NCBI GenBank assembly: GCA_007126855.1 | Contig: SLAK01000206.1 | Span: 1-7,576 of the forward strand | DNA from: Dehalococcoidia bacterium | GTDB taxonomy: Bacteria > Chloroflexota > Dehalococcoidia > Tepidiformales > Tepidiformaceae | DNA length: 7,576 bases | Direction of reading: 5' to 3' | Part shown: in pieces, positions 6,862-7,576 of the stretch | Numbering within the stretch: the stretch's first letter is position 1 | How the letters are laid out: the number at the start of each line of letters is the position of its first letter | Notes under the pieces: generated by a model | Told to the model about the DNA's origin: nothing | The model's database searches: none | The model's input: only the letters and a program-made list of their open reading frames with translations | Position numbers and translations under genes: made by a program

Positions 6862-7304
6862 ATGGACGATTGTCCCGTGATGGCCGGCGCACTCAGATTG
6901 CCGCCGGAGATGACACTCAGGAGCCCGCCAAGCGGCGTAACAAACTCGAAGTCGTAGGCCAGGTCGATCTCGACGGTCTCGCCGCGGGCGCCCTGGATGT
7001 TCGACGCCGTGATGGTCAGGCGGGATGTGTCGAGCGAAGCCGCCGACTCGGTGATGCGGGTCTGGACCGCGAACATATCCTGCTGCACCGCTGCGGTGCG
7101 TGCGCCTTCGCGTGCGGCGTTGGTCACCACCAGCCATGTGTGAAAGGCCCTGCCGAAATCGACCAGGGCGAAGATCAGCACCAGCATGATGGGCAGGACC
7201 ATGGAGAATTCGACCAGCGTCTGGCCCGATTCCGTGGTGCGTACCCGGAAGAAGGGGCGTTTCCACAGCGGGAGTTTCGGCCTGGCCTGTTCCGGATGGT
7301 TCAT
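6849..7304 (-). CDS. tadE: TadE-like minor pilin of the Tad pilus
   Basis: Pilin-like protein with an N-terminal prepilin-type segment; TadE/TadF proteins are processed by the Tad prepilin peptidase and thought to act as minor subunits or in fibre initiation. The 151-aa form has a basic leader (WKRPFFRVR near 14-22), the processing motif G27-QTLVEF with Glu at +5, a hydrophobic helix at about 33-50, and then VTNAAREGARTAA (60-72), which is typical of TadE. The rest (about 73-151) is a small polar extracytoplasmic domain. I start at ATG 7304, with GAGG about 10 nt upstream. The same frame is open to a GTG at 7412, but that start falls inside the strong stem-loop after flp, adds an unpilin-like 36 residues and lacks a ribosome site. 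Neighbours are flp upstream and cpaB downstream. TadE is the best name; a TadG-like reading is less likely because the protein is short. Confidence 0.88.
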   Translation of the reverse strand: MNHPEQARPKLPLWKRPFFRVRTTESGQTLVEFSMVLPIMLVLIFALVDFGRAFHTWLVVTNAAREGARTAAVQQDMFAVQTRITESAASLDTSRLTITASNIQGARGETVEIDLAYDFEFVTPLGGLLSVISGGNLSAPAITGQSSMRLE

Positions 7305-7341
7305 GGGGCGATGACCTCGTGCAGCGTGGGGGATGCGTTGG

Positions 7342-7359
7342 GCCACTCGTGCGAGTGGC
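7342..7359. promoter_or_regulatory. Perfect 18-nt palindromic element in the tadE leader
   Basis: GCCACTCG and CGAGTGGC separated by 2 nt. Each arm is 8 nt with no mismatch. It is either an operator-like dyad at the DNA level or an RNA hairpin (7 bp with a 4-nt loop) between the flp stem-loop and the tadE start. No recogniser can be named. Confidence 0.4.
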
Positions 7360-7375
7360 GATGGACTGGATGCTG

Positions 7376-7424
7376 AAACGGAAAGCGGGGTGGGCGGGAC
7401 TCGCCGCGCCACCCCGCTCCGTTT
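7376..7424 (-). terminator. Long stem-loop 12 nt after the flp stop codon (terminator or attenuator)
   Basis: On the minus strand the outer stem AAACGGA/TCCGTTT (7 bp) stacks, across a 2-nt TT bulge, on GCGGGGTGG/CCACCCCGC (9 bp). Beyond a 1-nt bulge a further GCGG/CCGC (4 bp) closes a 6-nt loop, giving about 20 bp in all. The distal arm ends in a T-containing stretch (TTTCCGTTT) rather than a clean T run. Its place directly behind the major pilin gene suits partial termination or protection of a short abundant pilin message while tadE and later genes are transcribed less. Pairing was read by eye. Confidence 0.65.
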
Positions 7425-7436
7425 GCTGGTGACGGA

Positions 7437-7576
7437 TTAGAACGCGTCGGTGATTTGCCCGAGGACGTCGGTGATGCCGGTGCCCAGGAGCTGGAGGGCG
7501 CCGATGGCTACCACGGCGACCAGCGCCAGGATCAGGCCGTACTCGGCCAGGCCCTGTGCCTCTTCGTCGCTGTGCG
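7437..7576 (-). CDS. flp: Flp-type major pilin (N-terminus off the right edge)
   Basis: Small type IVb pilin that forms the Tad pilus fibre. The visible 45 residues hold the end of the leader (HSDEEA), the processing region QGLAEYGLILAL and a hydrophobic helix of about 20 residues, then LLGTGITDVLGQITDAF and TAA. The conserved Glu-Tyr pair (residues 11-12 of the fragment) aligns with the Flp motif. The residue expected before the cleavage point is Ala (EA/QGLAEY) where Gly is usual. The missing part should be only some 5-20 leader residues. Its position first in the run, with a strong stem-loop behind it, fits a highly expressed subunit whose promoter lies outside the window. Confidence 0.92.
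   Translation of the reverse strand, partial: HSDEEAQGLAEYGLILALVAVVAIGALQLLGTGITDVLGQITDAF

Noticed and set aside
7305..7412. Upstream extension of tadE to a GTG start at 7412
   Set aside because: It would begin inside the large stem-loop after flp, has no ribosome site, and adds 36 residues unlike a prepilin leader. The ATG at 7304 gives a normal short basic leader.

Overview
The window carries the core of a Tad/Flp (tight adherence) pilus locus on the minus strand, followed by an unrelated short-chain dehydrogenase on the same strand. DNA is strongly G+C-rich, with codon third positions mostly G or C. Read in the direction of transcription (right to left) the order is: Flp pilin (5' end outside the window), TadE-like minor pilin, CpaB/RcpC, CpaE/TadZ, CpaF/TadA ATPase, TadB, TadC, then an SDR oxidoreductase whose C-terminus runs off the left edge.

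The organism is most likely a high-GC environmental bacterium. No outer-membrane secretin (CpaC/RcpA), CpaD or TadD lies between the genes where diderm Tad loci usually keep them. The compact order pilin-tadE-cpaB-cpaE-cpaF-tadB-tadC fits a monoderm-type machine such as those of Chloroflexota or Actinomycetota. I lean to Chloroflexota, but this is inference, and a secretin could lie outside the window.

How the genes work together: Flp is the fibre subunit and TadE a pilin-like minor component. Both carry a prepilin-type N-terminal motif and need a TadV/CpaA-type peptidase that is not in this window. CpaF hydrolyses ATP at the cytoplasmic face. TadB and TadC form the inner-membrane platform. 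CpaE, a MinD/ParA-type ATPase with a degenerate receiver domain, probably places the machine in the cell. CpaB is a membrane-anchored extracytoplasmic SAF-domain protein.

The right half (flp to cpaE) has long intercistronic gaps (132, 233 and 85 nt) full of RNA hairpins. The left half (cpaE to tadC) is tightly packed: a 24-nt gap, a TGATG stop/start overlap and a 3-nt gap. This contrast suggests that pilin, minor pilin, CpaB and the motor/platform genes are expressed at different levels from one transcript, or that internal regulation occurs in the gaps. The most notable spot is the 233-nt leader of cpaB, which contains at least four possible stem-loops, one next to the ribosome binding site. 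I recognise no known riboswitch there.

I found no tRNA, rRNA, insertion sequence, CRISPR array or frameshifted gene. The many plus-strand open frames are antisense shadows of these genes.
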